Source of the DNA: Phoebastria nigripes
Lineage: Eukaryota; Chordata; Aves; Procellariiformes; Diomedeidae
NCBI GenBank assembly: GCA_035582835.1
Contig: JAYKAV010001000.1
Span: forward strand, 2,238,680-2,302,679
Direction of reading: 5' to 3'
DNA: 64,000 bases
Shown: one piece after another, positions 24,376-37,690 of the stretch
How positions within the stretch are numbered: the stretch's first letter is position 1
Layout of the letters: every line of letters starts with the position of its first letter
The notes under the pieces: model-generated
Seen by the model: only the letters and a program-made list of their open reading frames with translations
Database searches by the model: none
Told to the model about the DNA's origin: nothing
Translations under genes and position numbers: made by a program

Positions 24376-27099
24376 ACATTTATCTTAGTCTTCTCCTCTT
24401 CCACCAGTATTCTTATTACACAAGCATCTAAAGCAGGTATGAGTACTCCCCAGATATCGCTCAGCCAATACATCTCTGTTTTAGCTCTCACCCCAGGTGA
24501 TCATGGCAGTGAAGCCTATACACCACTCCTCGGTACACGTGGAGGAACCCTGCCTAACTCAGTGGGAGTTGAGCGAGAAGAGCTCAGGCCCAGATAGGGC
24601 TCAGACCTTTACAGCAGCATGGTACAGCAGGGTGAACTGAGCACAAAGGGGCAACTGCTGTCAGGAGGTGTCAGGCCCTTAATCTATGTAATATTGTGTA
24701 AGCTTCAGCCAACAGCCTTCTACACAATACTGCATGTGTCTGCTGAAAATCGTGTTTCCCATAATTGCATTGTTTGCTTAGAAGGGACCTGAGATCCGGA
24801 TCAAGTTCAACAAGATCTGTGTCATTCTAGTTAGTGCTGTTTTTCAAGCACACCCCTTCAGTGAACAGAAAGCCCTCTGAATCCATGACCAGACTTTCAG
24901 GGCCAGATAACTGACTGTTTCGGTTTCTTTCAAGTTGTATCGCAGTAGACACACACAGTATCCTGGATACTGGACAGATTTAAAAGTGGGAAGAAAAGGT
25001 TCCAGCACACTGGCTTTAAAAGGGAGAACAAAGTAAGTGAGGATCAGAGGGAGGAAGGCGATCGCTATGACACTAAGACAATTAATCACTGCCAGATGTT
25101 AAGGGTCACACAGCACTGCATGCTGGGAAGATCAGCAGGGGTTCTTGGACAGGGAATAGAGGGAAAAAATAACCTGTCATGTCAGTGAACTAGTCAGGGG
25201 TTTAGGGTTCCTGTCGTTTAACTATTAGTGTGCTCTTAATAATAAAATGACAATGCATTGCAGAAGAAGGGGAGGAAGATAGGGGAGTTTGCAGAAAAGA
25301 GGGAGTGACAGCTTAATAATCCCTGTCTGTCAAAAGCACTAAAAATACCATCCCAAATTCAATGTTCTTACTTTTGTAATGAACGCGCCAGGGTTCCTGT
25401 TTGATTAATAGAACACTTGTTGACTGACAAGGACAAATGTGCACATGGTTTGAACACAGCGCTGTGCATAAATAATTTAAATTGTACTGTGGCCAGAGCT
25501 CAGCTTGCACTGGGGTTTCTATGATAAACCCCTACATTTCAGCAGTTCATAACTTGGCCTTAAAAGAAAAGCTCCGAAGTCTCAAGCCTAAAGTTGGATG
25601 GAGAAGGTTGGTTGGTTTCTTTGAAGTATTAAAAAGAAATCAATACCCTTTGGAAATCACAGACCTTTGTTAGGGTAGTGATGGTGGTGTCTCTATTTGC
25701 TCTAGCTGTATGTCTCTCACATTACAGGAAAAAGCAGATGGCTTTATATCGAATAATGCAAACAAACTTGTATTCATGGTTCTTCCCACTCTTCCCCATT
25801 AACAGCAACGCTAATGACAGCAATATACACTCACCCCCAAAATGAGGGACTTCTTCCTTTGAACTTTAGAAATCATTTTTAAAGGGAAGAGTTCACAACA
25901 TTTTGTAAATGGACACTTAGTTGCAAATATTTCCTGCATTCCTTTGGGAGATGATTTTAGTTTAGTTAAGCTGTTATCTCTTCAAAATGAACCTTTTCCA
26001 CAGAAAAACGGGCTTTTACCTCAAAAAGGAACACTTTCCACTGAAACTGACCCACCTTTTTGTTCTTAAAGCAATGTGTAAGTGCTCAAATATTTATCAT
26101 TTAACTATTTCACACCCCTGGGGCCCGCACACTAGCCTAATGGAAGGAACAAACAATTAGGACATTCGTAGACATTCTGAGTATCTCAGATAAGACCTAC
26201 CTTCAAAATTTCTATCAATCCTGTACAGGTATGATATGTGTGAATTCAGGCATATCAGTCAGAATTTACTTTTCTGAATATTTTACCCACCTGATGTGAA
26301 CACGTAAACACCTGAAACAATGTGTAAAGTGTTGGCTGTTTTGCCATTTTTTTTCTGCCAAATCAGAATACTTCTTTAAATCATTATCCAAGGAGTAAAA
26401 TAGCTATGCTAGTTTAAAAGTTTCGTCACAATATGGTCAGAATGGAACAATAGCCAAACTGAATATATCATCAGATTACAAAATATAACAGAATTTCCCC
26501 AAACAGTCCACATACTTTCTCTAAGACCTTCTCTTTCCTTTCAATTTGTTGGAACTTGTAATCTATCACATGACTTTTGGTGGCCTAAATTCCAATCCAG
26601 AGAAGTGCTGCTGAGCACATTCAACTTCCCTTGGTACCTTTGTGGAGGGCTTGGCTTTGCAGAATCAGGCTCTCAAGCAAATAAGCATTAGTTTGTTGAA
26701 TTGTTCTGATTATTTTTTTCCCAGATTCTTTTTTTTTTTTTGCAACTGATAACATGTGAATTACATGAATAGCAAATTTATATACATTACATTCTATAAA
26801 CACATAGAAGATCTGCTTCTTTGCCCTCTTCTATATTAGATAATATTAAGAACTAGATAGGTAGTCCTCAAAATGTGAGTAACCATTTTCAACTGTCTCC
26901 TTCAATCATTGTAAGAAGCTATTGTTTATTCATTTCCTGGACTCACTAATTGGAGTCTCAAATTGTTCTTGCAAATCTCCATAGATTAGGCAAGTCTTTA
27001 TAGCAACCCCTACGTTGCAGTCAAGTTGTATAAGGAAAAGGGATGCACAGTAGCAGCTTCTGCAATTTGTTGAAATGAACACAGTCAAAACTCATCAGT
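24376..27099. other. Unique non-coding stretch
   Basis: No gene is recognisable. The words TAGAAGGGACCTGAGATCC and ATCAAGTTCAAC at about 24779-24812 resemble a worn CR1 3' end in minus orientation, but the match is too short for a firm call. Short T runs occur near 26728-26740. Confidence 0.5.
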
Positions 27100-27200
27100 C
27101 CTCTTCCTAGCATTGCCACTAAATGACTTAGGCAAGATTTGGCCTGTGCTTCATTTGCCTCCTTTGTAAAACAGAAGTAAGTCTTCCCCAGTGTTGTTGA
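27100..27200 (+). mobile_element. MIR-like CORE-SINE relic
   Basis: The plus strand reads AAATGACTTAGGCAAGATTT, then CTGTGCTTCATTTGCCTCCT, then TTGTAAAACAGAAGTAAGTC. This follows the MIR core in forward orientation (gaccttgggcaagtcact...tgcctcagtttcctcatctgtaaaatgggnataa). Non-coding and inactive. Confidence 0.6.
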
Positions 27201-27833
27201 TCACATATTTTCCAGTGTTAACAGACATCACAGTATTGCACAGAACTATTATGGAATGTTTCAGGAGAAGGGAGAGTCAACAGAGAACTTATATGTAACC
27301 AGCAACTCGCATCACATGACACCAGCAAACAAATCACTCCTTAAAAAAGCTGCTAAGGTAGCACTCTAAAGGCGGCAGATACTGTTTTACGTGTCCGTCA
27401 ATGCAACAATAATATCCAGTTATCTAACCTCCATTGAAGTTAATGTAATACTTTGAGTGATGCAACACATTAAGAGTTAACTTACCAACATTACTTCATA
27501 GCATTAATGTCTCCTTTATATTTATTTTAATATATCAAAGCAGATATGGAGTGCATCTGCTGCATTTTCTATTTACACAGCACAGAAACAAGTCCGGGAA
27601 CTTGCTTCTTGAGCTCTCTGCCCCACAGTTTAGTTTCCTCTTACCTTTTCTTGTTGCAGTACACTGATGTCAGAAACATAACAGATGGTTGCTGCTGCTT
27701 TGTAATGCTTCTGTTTCCAGGTGGCCCAGGATGCTGTGTGTCACCATGCTCTAAGGGTCCTTTAGGGTGCACTGAGGTTTGCGGTACTTTGAGGCATGAA
27801 GAAGCCGCCTGAAGTACTGATGCACCATCTGAG

Positions 27834-27850
27834 AAAAAAAAAAAAAAAAA
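27834..27850 (+). repeat. Poly-A run (17 bases)
   Basis: An uninterrupted A run, with no associated retrocopy or target-site duplication seen. Confidence 0.85.
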
Positions 27851-28649
27851 CAAACAGAACTGATTACACAAGTACAAGGCACAGTCTTGCAGCATCTTCA
27901 GCAAGTACTTTTACCTTGTGGGACTGCTTGATGAAGTTACATTCAAAAGATAAAAAAAGTAAAAATAAAATAAATGATGTATGTATGCCAAACACCTTTT
28001 GGGTACTTAACTTATCACAAGACTCTCCAGCTTATAATGAAAGTGAGAATAACTGAAGGCCACTAGACACACAATACATCACATTGCTACAGCCCTATGC
28101 AACCCAGTTGTGATGTTCCGTCTACTTGGACTATATTAGCCACTTCATCATCTTAAGACATCTGGCAAATGACCAATATATTTTTTGTCTGTATGTTCTC
28201 ATGGATATAGCAGATTGGACTAGGTTAAATGTAAAATACGCACATTATAGAGATGCATGCAATAGTCTGCATAATTACATGCGGGGTATGTTAGTAGGGC
28301 ATTTTCATACATAAAGCTCCTTTTGCTTCACAGAACTTTCACACATACTTGAGTTTGTTTCATACTTCAGATTGCTCCCCTAAATGGCATACCACGATAT
28401 ACAGCTAAATACTCTGCTGGATCAGTCATGCAATTACACATGTTTTTTCCACATGTGCCTACCAAAAATATCAGAGCCTCCATGTAGCTTTCTTCTTTAA
28501 AGTAAATAGCAAGGAAAAGACTGTTTTATTCCTCTCCAAAACTTCAGTCCCAGTAAGCAAAAAACAGCCTTAGTGCATGTGAAAAGCATGGGCAACAAGA
28601 AAGCACAAAATATGTCACTTAAGCCATCAAGCAAACAAAACCAGATTGG

Positions 28650-28930
28650 CTAGCATCCAATTTGAATTGTAGCTAAATGTATTTCTATTACATTTATTCA
28701 ATTTGGACAATGCAAAATAATTAATCAAAAGTAAAAAGCTCCCAGAATTTATTTTTAAGAAAAAGCTTATCTTTAGAAATACGTTAACAATCAGATGCTA
28801 ATGTAGGCAGAACAAGTCATGATATTAATTTGTGATGATGAATAAGGTGAACCTGTATTCATTTTAAGAACTTCCTTCTTGTTGCTAAAGGAAAACTGAC
28901 TTATAATATGACATAATGCATATTAAAAAT
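28650..28930. promoter_or_regulatory. Candidate conserved non-coding element
   Basis: AT-rich but complex sequence dense in homeodomain-like and POU-like words: TAATTAATC near 28717, ATGCTAAT (28795-28802) and GATATTAATTTG after it. This texture is typical of developmental enhancers in vertebrate gene deserts and introns. Conservation is not tested and AT-richness alone produces some of these words. Confidence 0.2.
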
Positions 28931-29530
28931 AAGCCTTTTTTCTAATGGTGGGAAAGGTTTAAAAATTACTGTTAACAAAACACACCTTTTCTCTTTCAAA
29001 TGCATTAAAGAGAATTTTAAATTTTTTTTTTTTAATTATACAAATAGGCAGATATCATTTTACCTACAGAAGTATTAATTGTCAACTCTGCCCACTTATT
29101 TGCAGGCTATATTCTCAAAACAATATCATTATGTTGATTACTCAGCTAGCAAATACATCAGTGAGCTGTTTATTTTAAGAACATTTCATTAACCCAATGG
29201 GGTCTCGGACTGAATGAAATGGCTTAGTTTTTCTTTGTGCATTGTAGTAGAATACGCACCTAAAATATCAATGGAATTTAACCTCCAGCTTAAATTAGAG
29301 TTATGTGGTTTACAGGATCAGAGCTAACTTTTAAACCCAGCCAGATAGACTGTTTTCTTGACAGAGTTTCAACTGAACAACACACATGTAGACAATTAGC
29401 CTCGTTTTAGAAGTTGGCCAAACCCAGAGAAGAGCTGGAAACATGTTCCTTAGTGTTTCTCATTAGAGATTGACTGACTGAAAAAATTTGATGGGAGAAC
29501 GGCTAGTTCACGGCTGGCCTTTCATCTCAG

Positions 29531-29559
29531 AGACCTGTGTATAATGTGCCCCAGATTCT
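29531..29559 (+). other. Candidate micro-exon (unverified)
   Basis: A strong acceptor (GGCCTTTCATCTCAG, ending at 29530) and a good donor (GTGAGTAT from 29560) enclose 29 bases open in frame 1 (RPVYNVPQI plus two bases). It lies about 80 bp before a CpG-dense patch. No family is recognised; chance pairing is likely enough that confidence is low. Confidence 0.12.
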
Positions 29560-29639
29560 GTGAGTATGAGTTAGGTGGTGTCAGCGCAGTCTTAACTGGA
29601 AGTTGATTTTCATAGTGTATAAACAGTGCATAATTCACG

Positions 29640-29820
29640 GGGCAGCGCAGCTGGCAGCCTGTGTGTCGAGCAGGGGCAGGCGCGGCAGGGGCTGGCGGTG
29701 AGAGCACAGGTACTTCTGCGGCTGTTCCACGCAGCGGTTTGCCCAGCGCTTCCCACGCAGCTCCTGCAGTGCCGCCTCGCCCCTTCTGCACACTTTGCAT
29801 ACAAAGAAGATTACAGCGCT
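29640..29820. other. Small CpG-dense, GC-rich patch
   Basis: Roughly 13 CpGs occur in about 180 bp (counted by eye), standing out sharply from AT-rich flanks. Both strands carry open frames through it, as expected for GC-rich DNA. A possible donor GCG|GTGAGA lies near 29697. It may be a small CpG island with an unannotated transcript start, or a GC-rich repeat fragment. It is shorter than usual island criteria. Confidence 0.4.
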
Positions 29821-32321
29821 TGGGAATCTGAGCCAGGCTTCTTGGGGCAATTTCTAAACTGCCTGAAAATAAATGTAGATTTGCTCTCCTCACAAATAAA
29901 GAAATCTAAGCCCCAGCCCAATCTGGTAACACTGCTTTAATTCACTACAATTCTGTTGTTTCTTGTATCTCTTCAAGTACACCTACACCTGCATGTTAGT
30001 GAATGCAAGTGTCATCCTCAGCATCAGGACGGATTTGCATTTGAAGTACAGTTCACTTGAGCAGTTTGCATGGAATTAATTTATATCCTGCTATTTTTCA
30101 AAATGCTTTAACAAAAGAAGAGTTCAATGTATGTTAGTCTGTGCATGTTCTCGAACATTGGTGTGGTAATCAGATAAAACCCAGCCATATTAATAAGATC
30201 ATCNAAAAGGAAGCATTAAATGCATAAATACAGTGTGTCTGCTGTGACCTGATATGTTGATTTCCTCATACTTTTCACATACTGTCTTGAATTTTGCTAT
30301 TAAGCCAGGATTTCTCACAGTCAAGGAAGCAAACCCAACTCTAATATCCAATTTCCCTGCAGTTTTTCTAAACCACAAACCAGTACAATTTATAGAGGAG
30401 AATATATACTATGACACATTTTCTCAAAGGGAATGTTCTCTGGAGAATCCATCACTCTAATGACATCTTTTTTAACCTCTATGCTTTAAACATTTCGCTA
30501 CAAGTATGTCTATTCACATGCATTAGTAGGGCCCATATTCATCAGTGCAAGACCAGCAATTTGCGGTTTCATACAGATAAAACACCTCAGATCTCACATA
30601 AAGAGTATGCAAAGTTTGAATCTATTTTATGTACGTGCATATTATTCTAGAGACAGTTTTCTCCTTTTTACAGTAAACTTTGGCCTCTCAAAGATGCATT
30701 CTGTAAAGGCTCCCTTAAAGTACCTCTGTACATGGTGTTGAAGCAGAAAATAAGTGAGATACCTGCTTTCCTTTTACTTCCGTTTAATCTGATGACCCTT
30801 CTGTAGTTAGTGGTCTCACAGAAACCCCAAACTATCTTTCGTTATCCTCAATGGCCACATTTTACTTCTCTCAGCTACACCTAATTGCCTTCAATGTTGC
30901 CTCTCAGAGAAGGAACGACTATCAGCCTCTTCGGATCGCTCTTCCCAATGTTGCTACATGAACGATATAGTTACAACTCTCCCAGTACTTATTTTCTTAC
31001 AGTTACAACATCTGGAGCCAGTTAATAACATAAGAATCACAAAAGAAGGAAAGTATCTAGCCTTTGCGGTTTCTGAGAAAAGTCACTCAAATATACCCTA
31101 CAAGCCCACAAACCAGAAAATAAAGTTCTAATTTTATTTATTTAAAATATCATTAATTTACAGTACTTAGGGATGACAATACTGTATGGCTGATCTTCTC
31201 ATCTCAGTGCGACCCTGATGCATTGACTCATGTAATGGACAGACAGTGGGGTGTTTGGTCATGGGAGGAGCATTTTCCTGTGCTAGGGAGGATGCTCAGA
31301 ACAAGGACATTGCTGACGAGCATGCGGCCTGTGACAGCACGGCTTTGCTGCTGCTCTCCTGGTCTGCACTGCTGTGTGCCAGCCTGCTGTGCCCGAAAAG
31401 TGCCATGCTGGAGCAGGAAAGAGCAGTACCATGCTGCACACGAGCAAGTACAACTTGAAAAGTCTGTNCTTCTCTACAATCTCCACACAGCTGTTTCCCA
31501 CTGCAGTCTACCTGCTGTTCCTATTCTCTAAGGCACTCACTCAAAAGATTACATATATAATAATAACAAATAAATATCCATCCAAGATACCTGATGTAGT
31601 ACACAAGCAACATTCATTCTGCTGTCCAAGATTCACATGGTTTTAGAATTTGCTCTAAGATAAATTAATTACTTTTTTATAACACATGAAAAGTTCCAAG
31701 TAGTACACAGCTACTTATTCATGAATCAGTTTTACATTGTAAAGATACTTATAGATTTACACTTTGGAGTTAAAGATTTCTAGAAAGTTGCGTTAGAGAA
31801 ATCTTTCAAGAGACTATAGGCCATTTTGGTTTATGTACAGGAAGGCAACTGGTAGAAGAGGAGCTCTTGGGAAAACTTCGGAAACCTTTAACATACAGCT
31901 CTTCATTATTTTTCCCATTTTTTAAATCTTACTCACTTGAGTAAAATAACTGCCAACTGTTTCTATCAATCTGACAGCCTGTAACTTTCTGAGCCTGCCT
32001 TGGTCACAGAGGGTTAGGAAAAACTGCCTTATGTTGTCCTTCCTCTCTTGTTCCTCCGTTTCTTTCCTTTTTCATCTTTCTTGTGAATTTAGAGAGCTTC
32101 CCACTTCTAAACTCTCAAGCTTTCAAAGCATGACACATGAGTTTAACACATCTTGTTAGCTTAATATCTCACAGAAAATACTTTCTTTCGGAAATATTCT
32201 AGGTCAGGTTTACCACTACTATGAGAAGTAATTTTTCTAAGGTTTTGATTCTTTTAAGTACCAAGTATCCTCAAATCCTGATATCAGAATTAGGCCCTTT
32301 ATGGTTTCCCACTGGAAGCTG

Positions 32322-32326
<5 letters not shown>
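29821..32326. other. Unique non-coding stretch
   Basis: No gene is recognisable. A GC-richer part at about 31260-31450 is open in several frames without familiar protein content. The segment CTGATATCAGAATTAGGCCC near 32278-32297 resembles one end of the palindromic amniote repeat, but a matching opposite end is not clear. Confidence 0.5.
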
Positions 32327-32352
<26 letters not shown>

Positions 32353-32379
32353 NAAAAAAAAAAAAAAAAAAAAAAAAAA
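32327..32379 (+). repeat. Long poly-A tract (53 bases including one N)
   Basis: An A run broken only by an N at 32353. It is the longest homopolymer in the window. No AATAAA or gene-like body precedes it, so a retrocopy tail is not supported. Length is likely uncertain because such runs are hard to sequence. Confidence 0.9.
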
Positions 32380-35300
32380 CAGAGGAAAAATTTTGGTCCA
32401 ATCAATAGGAATTGTAAAGAGTCACGAAGGAGAAGATATTCATAAAACTGTGATGAAAATAGAGAAGAAAAGGCATGAAAGGGCTTCCAGTCATGCAATG
32501 GATGCTGCTCACTTGTAAGCACACTCTGACGTTTTTTGTTGACAATGAACAAAAGCTATTTTCTCTAAGGGAGAGAACAGGATAGGGCTCAAGCTAAAGC
32601 TGGGTCAGGACTGGTTAGCGCAGAGCTTCTGCATCATTGATTAGAGGAGATAAAGTCCAGTTAAAAGTCTCTCTTGCCTGTCCCCAGCCTATGCTCTCCC
32701 TTTGAACTCCATCTCCTCCCTCCAAAATACTGCTCTCTGGGTCTCAGTCTTCTATGAAGTTCCCTGTCCCAGTTAGCTTCCTGCTTTTATCCACGCATCC
32801 CTATAGCTGTGCTACCTTTCCTTTCCAAACCTCCAAATCTGGTTTCAAAACTCTGTCCCCTAAAACTGGACCATTTAGGAAGAAACAGATGAGAATTTCA
32901 TTTATAAACATTTTTTCAGCAGTTAATAACTTGTTTTTCATGGGAACAGAAAAAGGTTTATCTGAAGGCATCTTTGTTCCTGCCAAATTTGATGTCCCTG
33001 CTCCAAAGCAACAAAGCACTAGCACTTCTCCATCACACAGCTTTTCATATATTTTGAGGCTTGGTTTTTTTTTAACCTATTTTTCATTGAACTTCTTCCT
33101 TTCAGACCTAGAGATTGAAAAAGGATTAGGGAAATGCATTGCTTTTTCCAGATGAAGTAAGATACAAAGATTTCAAACATCTAAACTATGATCACTGTTT
33201 TCTAGTGGTTTAAGACAAGAGAAGGAAAGGCTGTGACATTATGCCATCTAATACAGCCTGGGCTATGGGTGGGAGTAGTAGTTCCTCCACTGTTAAGGGT
33301 GGCAGTATATTGTGCAGTACATTCATGCATGCATGGACAGAGCAGACAGGCATCAGGCATTCACACTTCACAAAGCGTGGACTGAACGGAACTGGTCTTG
33401 CAGCAGAGACAGTAGGCACTTTACACAGCCTTTTAAAGGTGTTCTGATGGCATCCAGTGAAATAAAGGCATTTTACAAAATGAACTTAGTTTTTAAAAAC
33501 AAACACAAAACCTTGAAAATAATTAGCAAAATATTAAAGCTGAACAAATATTTAGGACAAAAATTTTATTCAAATACCCATATTAAAAAATTATTATTTC
33601 TTTGACTCTCAAAGCTGAGATGTTTTTTTCCTTCAGTGAGCTCTAAAAAATAAATAGGATAACGGAACACTAAAGCTGCAAGGTAATGTAGTCACAATTT
33701 ACAAACGTGAAAGTTAAGTACAGATTTGTACTAAGATGCAGACTTTGCTAGCTTGATCACTGAACAGTATTATTTCAGGAACCGTGTACCANAGAGCTCT
33801 TGTATTTTTTGTATTATTTTTACACTTAGATGTTATGAGGACAGAACAACTCACTAATATCAACTGGAGAGAAAGCCAGAAATTTCAGAACTAGAGCAAT
33901 CTGAAGACGTTCAGAATAAGATTTTAAAATAAACAAAAGAGAAAAGCAGTTTTTCCTGAAGAATGCTTCCTCCCCTCTTCCCCGTCCCCACACTCCTCTG
34001 TCTCCAACAGAGCCAGCACCAGATGTTTCAGAAACCACACACTGGGCAGATACACAGGATCATCTGTCCCTCCTTCCATAAAGGTCTCATCCAAAGGGAA
34101 AAATCTAGACAACCTAGTTCAAAGAGCACTCCAGTAGCAGCAAGTAGCAAGCCTTCCATTTTAAATAGCTCTTACCTTTGAAAAGAAAATTTTAATGGAA
34201 TAGTTTGAAAATTTCAAATCCAGAAAATTGCATCACAACAGTAGAAGAGTCTAAAGGATATTTTTGTCATAAACCACATTCATCTCAAACAGTTCACAAG
34301 TATGTAATCTATGAACATGATTAACAAAGAAAGAATATTTTCTCAGAATTAAGATCGCTACAAAACTACCCCAAATAAAATCCTGGTGGGGAAGTAACAT
34401 TTTATAGATTTAAGAAACAAGTGAAACACTTTCACTCCAAACTATAAGTGTTTCACCCTAATCTGGGAAACATATGTTTTTCCAATATGCAAATGCTTTC
34501 CAAAAATGCAAGTGTCATTTCCTCAAATACCTGTAATGATAAACACTTAATGGTAAATAGAATTTTTAAAAATAAAATATTTATTCAAGATTAAGAGTAA
34601 CACTTAACAGAATGGATTTAGACATTGAAATCAAGATGAATAATTAAAAATGGGTTTGTTCTAAAATAAGATTAATGTACTGGTGAAAGAGGTATTTCCT
34701 TCTATTTGTAAATGTAACAAGCAATATTTTTGTCTCTGACTTTGGCTGCTTTTTTACTTCTAAAAGCAGTAACCGTAAAGATGCAGTTAGGATTCCTGGT
34801 GACAAGTGATAGGGTCACTGCTAGGCTGGGGAGCAGAAGAGAGCAATGCCCAGGATACCACTGAAGTGGGGCTGGGGTAGCAATCTGGGCTAGCTGTCCC
34901 CACCTCATCATTATAACTGCACAGTTTAAAACACCTCTTGGGTTGCTTTAAAGTACGTAGACAGCCTGTTCTGCCCCTAGCTGGCCCAGGATCAAAGGAC
35001 TGGAAAGGTGGCTCAGTGCCACCGCTCTCTCTGGCTCTGCTCAGCTTCACGAAGGCCAAACTCAGCACAGCTGAGAATCCATCCCAGCACGTTAATCATA
35101 TGGCTTTGGGTGGAATTGCTGTCATACTGGAGTTTTCATTTCCTTCATCTTTTAGAGCCAGACTTTTTCAAAAGGACACAAGGGATGCTTTATCAATTAG
35201 TAGACAACTTAATTTTGAAATGAAGCATTTTGGATTGGAAATGTCCTGTAGCTTGTAATTCTAGAAGGCAAACTGAAGTTTGTAGAAGTAGAAGCACATA

Positions 35301-36362
35301 TTACATACAGAATATTCACAAGAAGAAGAAGAGATCATGAACTTATTTCAGATGTCACTTGACAGTGACGTGAACACATTACTGTGAAAGACAAAGTCCT
35401 AACCAAGCTGCTAAAAGCGTTTTCATGTCAAGAAAAATATACTGTAGTTAATACCGATCTGATTTGCCAAAAGTGCAAGAAACTGAGTTAGGTACTCACT
35501 CTGTCTGGTGCCACAGGGGCTTCTAGCAGTACAGCCTGGCACCAGAGCCTGGTAGTTTTGTTTGTCTTTTTTTTCTTCACATGAAGAGAGACAAAGGGGA
35601 AAAGAAATTACAGCAATTTCAGTGTGATGAAACAAAGTCACAAGAAGACTTGTACATTCACAACGAACAGGTGTAGACATGATACTGGCAAAANTTCTTA
35701 CACAGAACCAAACACATTTCACCACAGTAGAGATAAAATTCAAATCTTTACTGTAGTCCAGCTGCAGTGCTGAGTTCAAGATAATTAGGAGTTCTTTACT
35801 ATAATTATTTTTAAATGGAATACAGAACAGACACATACCACAGCTCTGTTCCTATCAGATCCACAGCTCCATTTATTCTGGAAAACCCAAGACTCAATAT
35901 TTAGCTGGAAACCGATGTATATTTATAACATTTATAATTGATATCAACATAGCATTACTTAATTCGAGAAGTTGTTCATAGGAGTTATCACAGTCAGGGG
36001 CTACTGTCTCCCATGGATGGGACGGATTAAGATTACTGTGGTCCCTCACATCACGGTATGCAAAGTCACATACGATGTCACAGAGAACAAGGAGAAAACT
36101 CCCTGTACAATGATAAAATATTTCAAGCTAGAAGTTGTTTGTGGAAATAAATACATTCTTTCTGAATACTTTTTTCCCCCCTTCAAATCCTAGCCATCTT
36201 TAAAAGCAAGGTGACAGCTCTCATAAGAGAAATTTTTCTTCTTCTCTGCTGTGATTTGATTCAGATCTCCTTTCCAGTGACAGAGAGACTGCCAGATTGT
36301 GTAAAGCCCAGAGATCTCTACAGCAGGCAGTCCACTAATGACTCAAAGTTTGTGTAAGATAC
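32380..36362. other. Unique non-coding stretch
   Basis: I see no recognisable gene or transposon. GC-richer parts (about 33230-33420 and 34790-35070) carry overlapping open frames on both strands with no familiar domain. The word (CATG)3 occurs at 33324-33335. Confidence 0.5.
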
Positions 36363-36429
36363 AGAGAGAGAGAAGAGAAGAGAAGAGAAGAGAAGAGAAG
36401 AGAAGAGAAGAGAAGAGAAGAGAAGAGAA
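36363..36429 (+). repeat. (AGAAG)n pentanucleotide microsatellite
   Basis: A short AG stretch (36363-36370) leads into about 12 perfect AGAAG units (36371-36429). The strand is purely purine, so it can adopt triplex structures, and copy number is probably polymorphic. Confidence 0.95.
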
Positions 36430-37020
36430 TTAAGCATCTATTTCATTCACCCCTCAGACAGGGCTCCTGAGCCCACAGGCTCGAGCCCCGCTGACATGGT
36501 GGGGAGCAGCATTACTCCAGCTGGGCTCTAGGCTTCCCCAGTTGGTCAGTCCAGATGCTCCATTGACACTGCATTGATAAGCCACTACAAATCACATCTA
36601 CTCAAAAAGTAGAACATATGGAAACTGTAGGCATGTTTTCAGTGATTTGTTTGAATGGCTTATATTTTTGGTCTGCGAAGTTTGAAAACTTTTTTCTTTT
36701 AATAGGATGTTTCTTTTTTTCCTCTTTTCTTTTCAGTATCAGTTCAAAACTGCCTAAAGTCACAGTCACATGTCAAAACCCTGACACCTACACTTAATGA
36801 TTTCCATTTCCATTCCAACAGTCTCATCCACTTAACTTCCTCATTGCTTGGCTACTGCTCCAGCATTCACATGTCTACATTTTATCAGTGCTCCATGGCT
36901 TTCAATGGAATAACTCCATGGTCACACACATACTGTAATGCAACTACCATCTTCATTATACTAAATGGACTTTACTCCTTCAGCAGCAGTAGAAGCAAAA
37001 AAACAGTTAAGTAATTACTT

Positions 37021-37032
37021 TTTTTTTTTTTC
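37021..37032 (+). repeat. Poly-T run
   Basis: A T run of about 14 bases spans the end of the previous line into 37032. Simple homopolymer. Confidence 0.7.
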
Positions 37033-37489
37033 CTGATTATAGTTTTCCCCTTCAAAATACTTTACATGGGTTCCTATCACATACAGCCATGAACTTAAAA
37101 ATAAAATAACCAAGTTAATGGACCTTTGCTTTAGCAGTAAGCCTGGAACTCTCACAGTATGGGCATTTTGAGAAAAAAACTATCAGGAGATTCAGCTGAG
37201 TAGAAAAGTCATAATTAAATTAGGTCAACTGTACCAAAGCAACATATGATTACTTCATAGGAGATGTTTGTAATGGAGGATGAGGTATTGACTCAACAGG
37301 CCTAACAGTCCTAACAGAGCTTGACCTGCATATAGCCTGCACTGCATACAACCAAAAAAACCGAAGTCTTATTCTGCAGTTCCCACACTATCTAATGGCT
37401 TCCTAGAGAAGAGCATTCAATTCAACTGTGTTGGTAAAATGCAGACTACTAATTAATATCTTATATTCATATTATAATTAATAATGGTA

Positions 37490-37690
37490 TGTTAGCATCT
37501 AGGAGACTTAACCAAGGTTAGGATCCTATTGCAGTAGGTGCTTTAGAGACATCTTGGAACAGGCAGCCCTGTCTTGTCTTACTCAGTTTACAGAATAGAC
37601 AGACATAGGCAAATTAAATTAGATCCTCTTGCCCAAGTTCACAGAGTTGAAACACACAGCTCAGGCAGGCAAAGGGACCACCACAATGGA
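37490..37690 (-). mobile_element. MIR-like CORE-SINE relic, long copy
   Basis: The plus strand reads GCATCTAGGAGACTTAACC, AGGTTAGGATCCTATTGCAG, TAGGTGCTTTAGAGACAT, GGCAGCCCTGTCTTGTCTTA, CAGTTTACAGAATAGACAGA, then CTTGCCCAAGTTCACAGAG and ACACACAGCTCAGGCAGG. This follows, block by block, the reverse complement of an old amniote MIR-type SINE (catctaggag...gaccctattgtgctaggtgctgtacaaacac...agtccctgcc...attttacagatgg...cttgcccaaggtcacac). At about 200 bp it is the most complete SINE here. Inactive. Confidence 0.65.

Larger units (their letters stand above)
27201..29500. other. Unique non-coding stretch
   Basis: No gene is seen. A 17-base A run occurs at 27834-27850 and a 12-base T run near 29022-29033. 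The part from about 28660 to 29000 is complex, AT-rich and homopolymer-poor and is listed separately as a candidate conserved element. Confidence 0.5.

Noticed and set aside
24779..24812. CR1 3' end fragment
   Set aside because: GAAGGGACCTGAGATCC is suggestive, but the terminal ATTCTATG-type tail and longer body are absent.
32200..32379. Processed pseudogene with poly-A tail
   Set aside because: No coding body, AATAAA signal or target-site duplication is seen next to the A run.
35423..35836. 137-codon minus-strand open frame, the longest in the window
   Set aside because: Contains an N, shows no family motif, and length alone is within chance for 64 kb searched in six frames.
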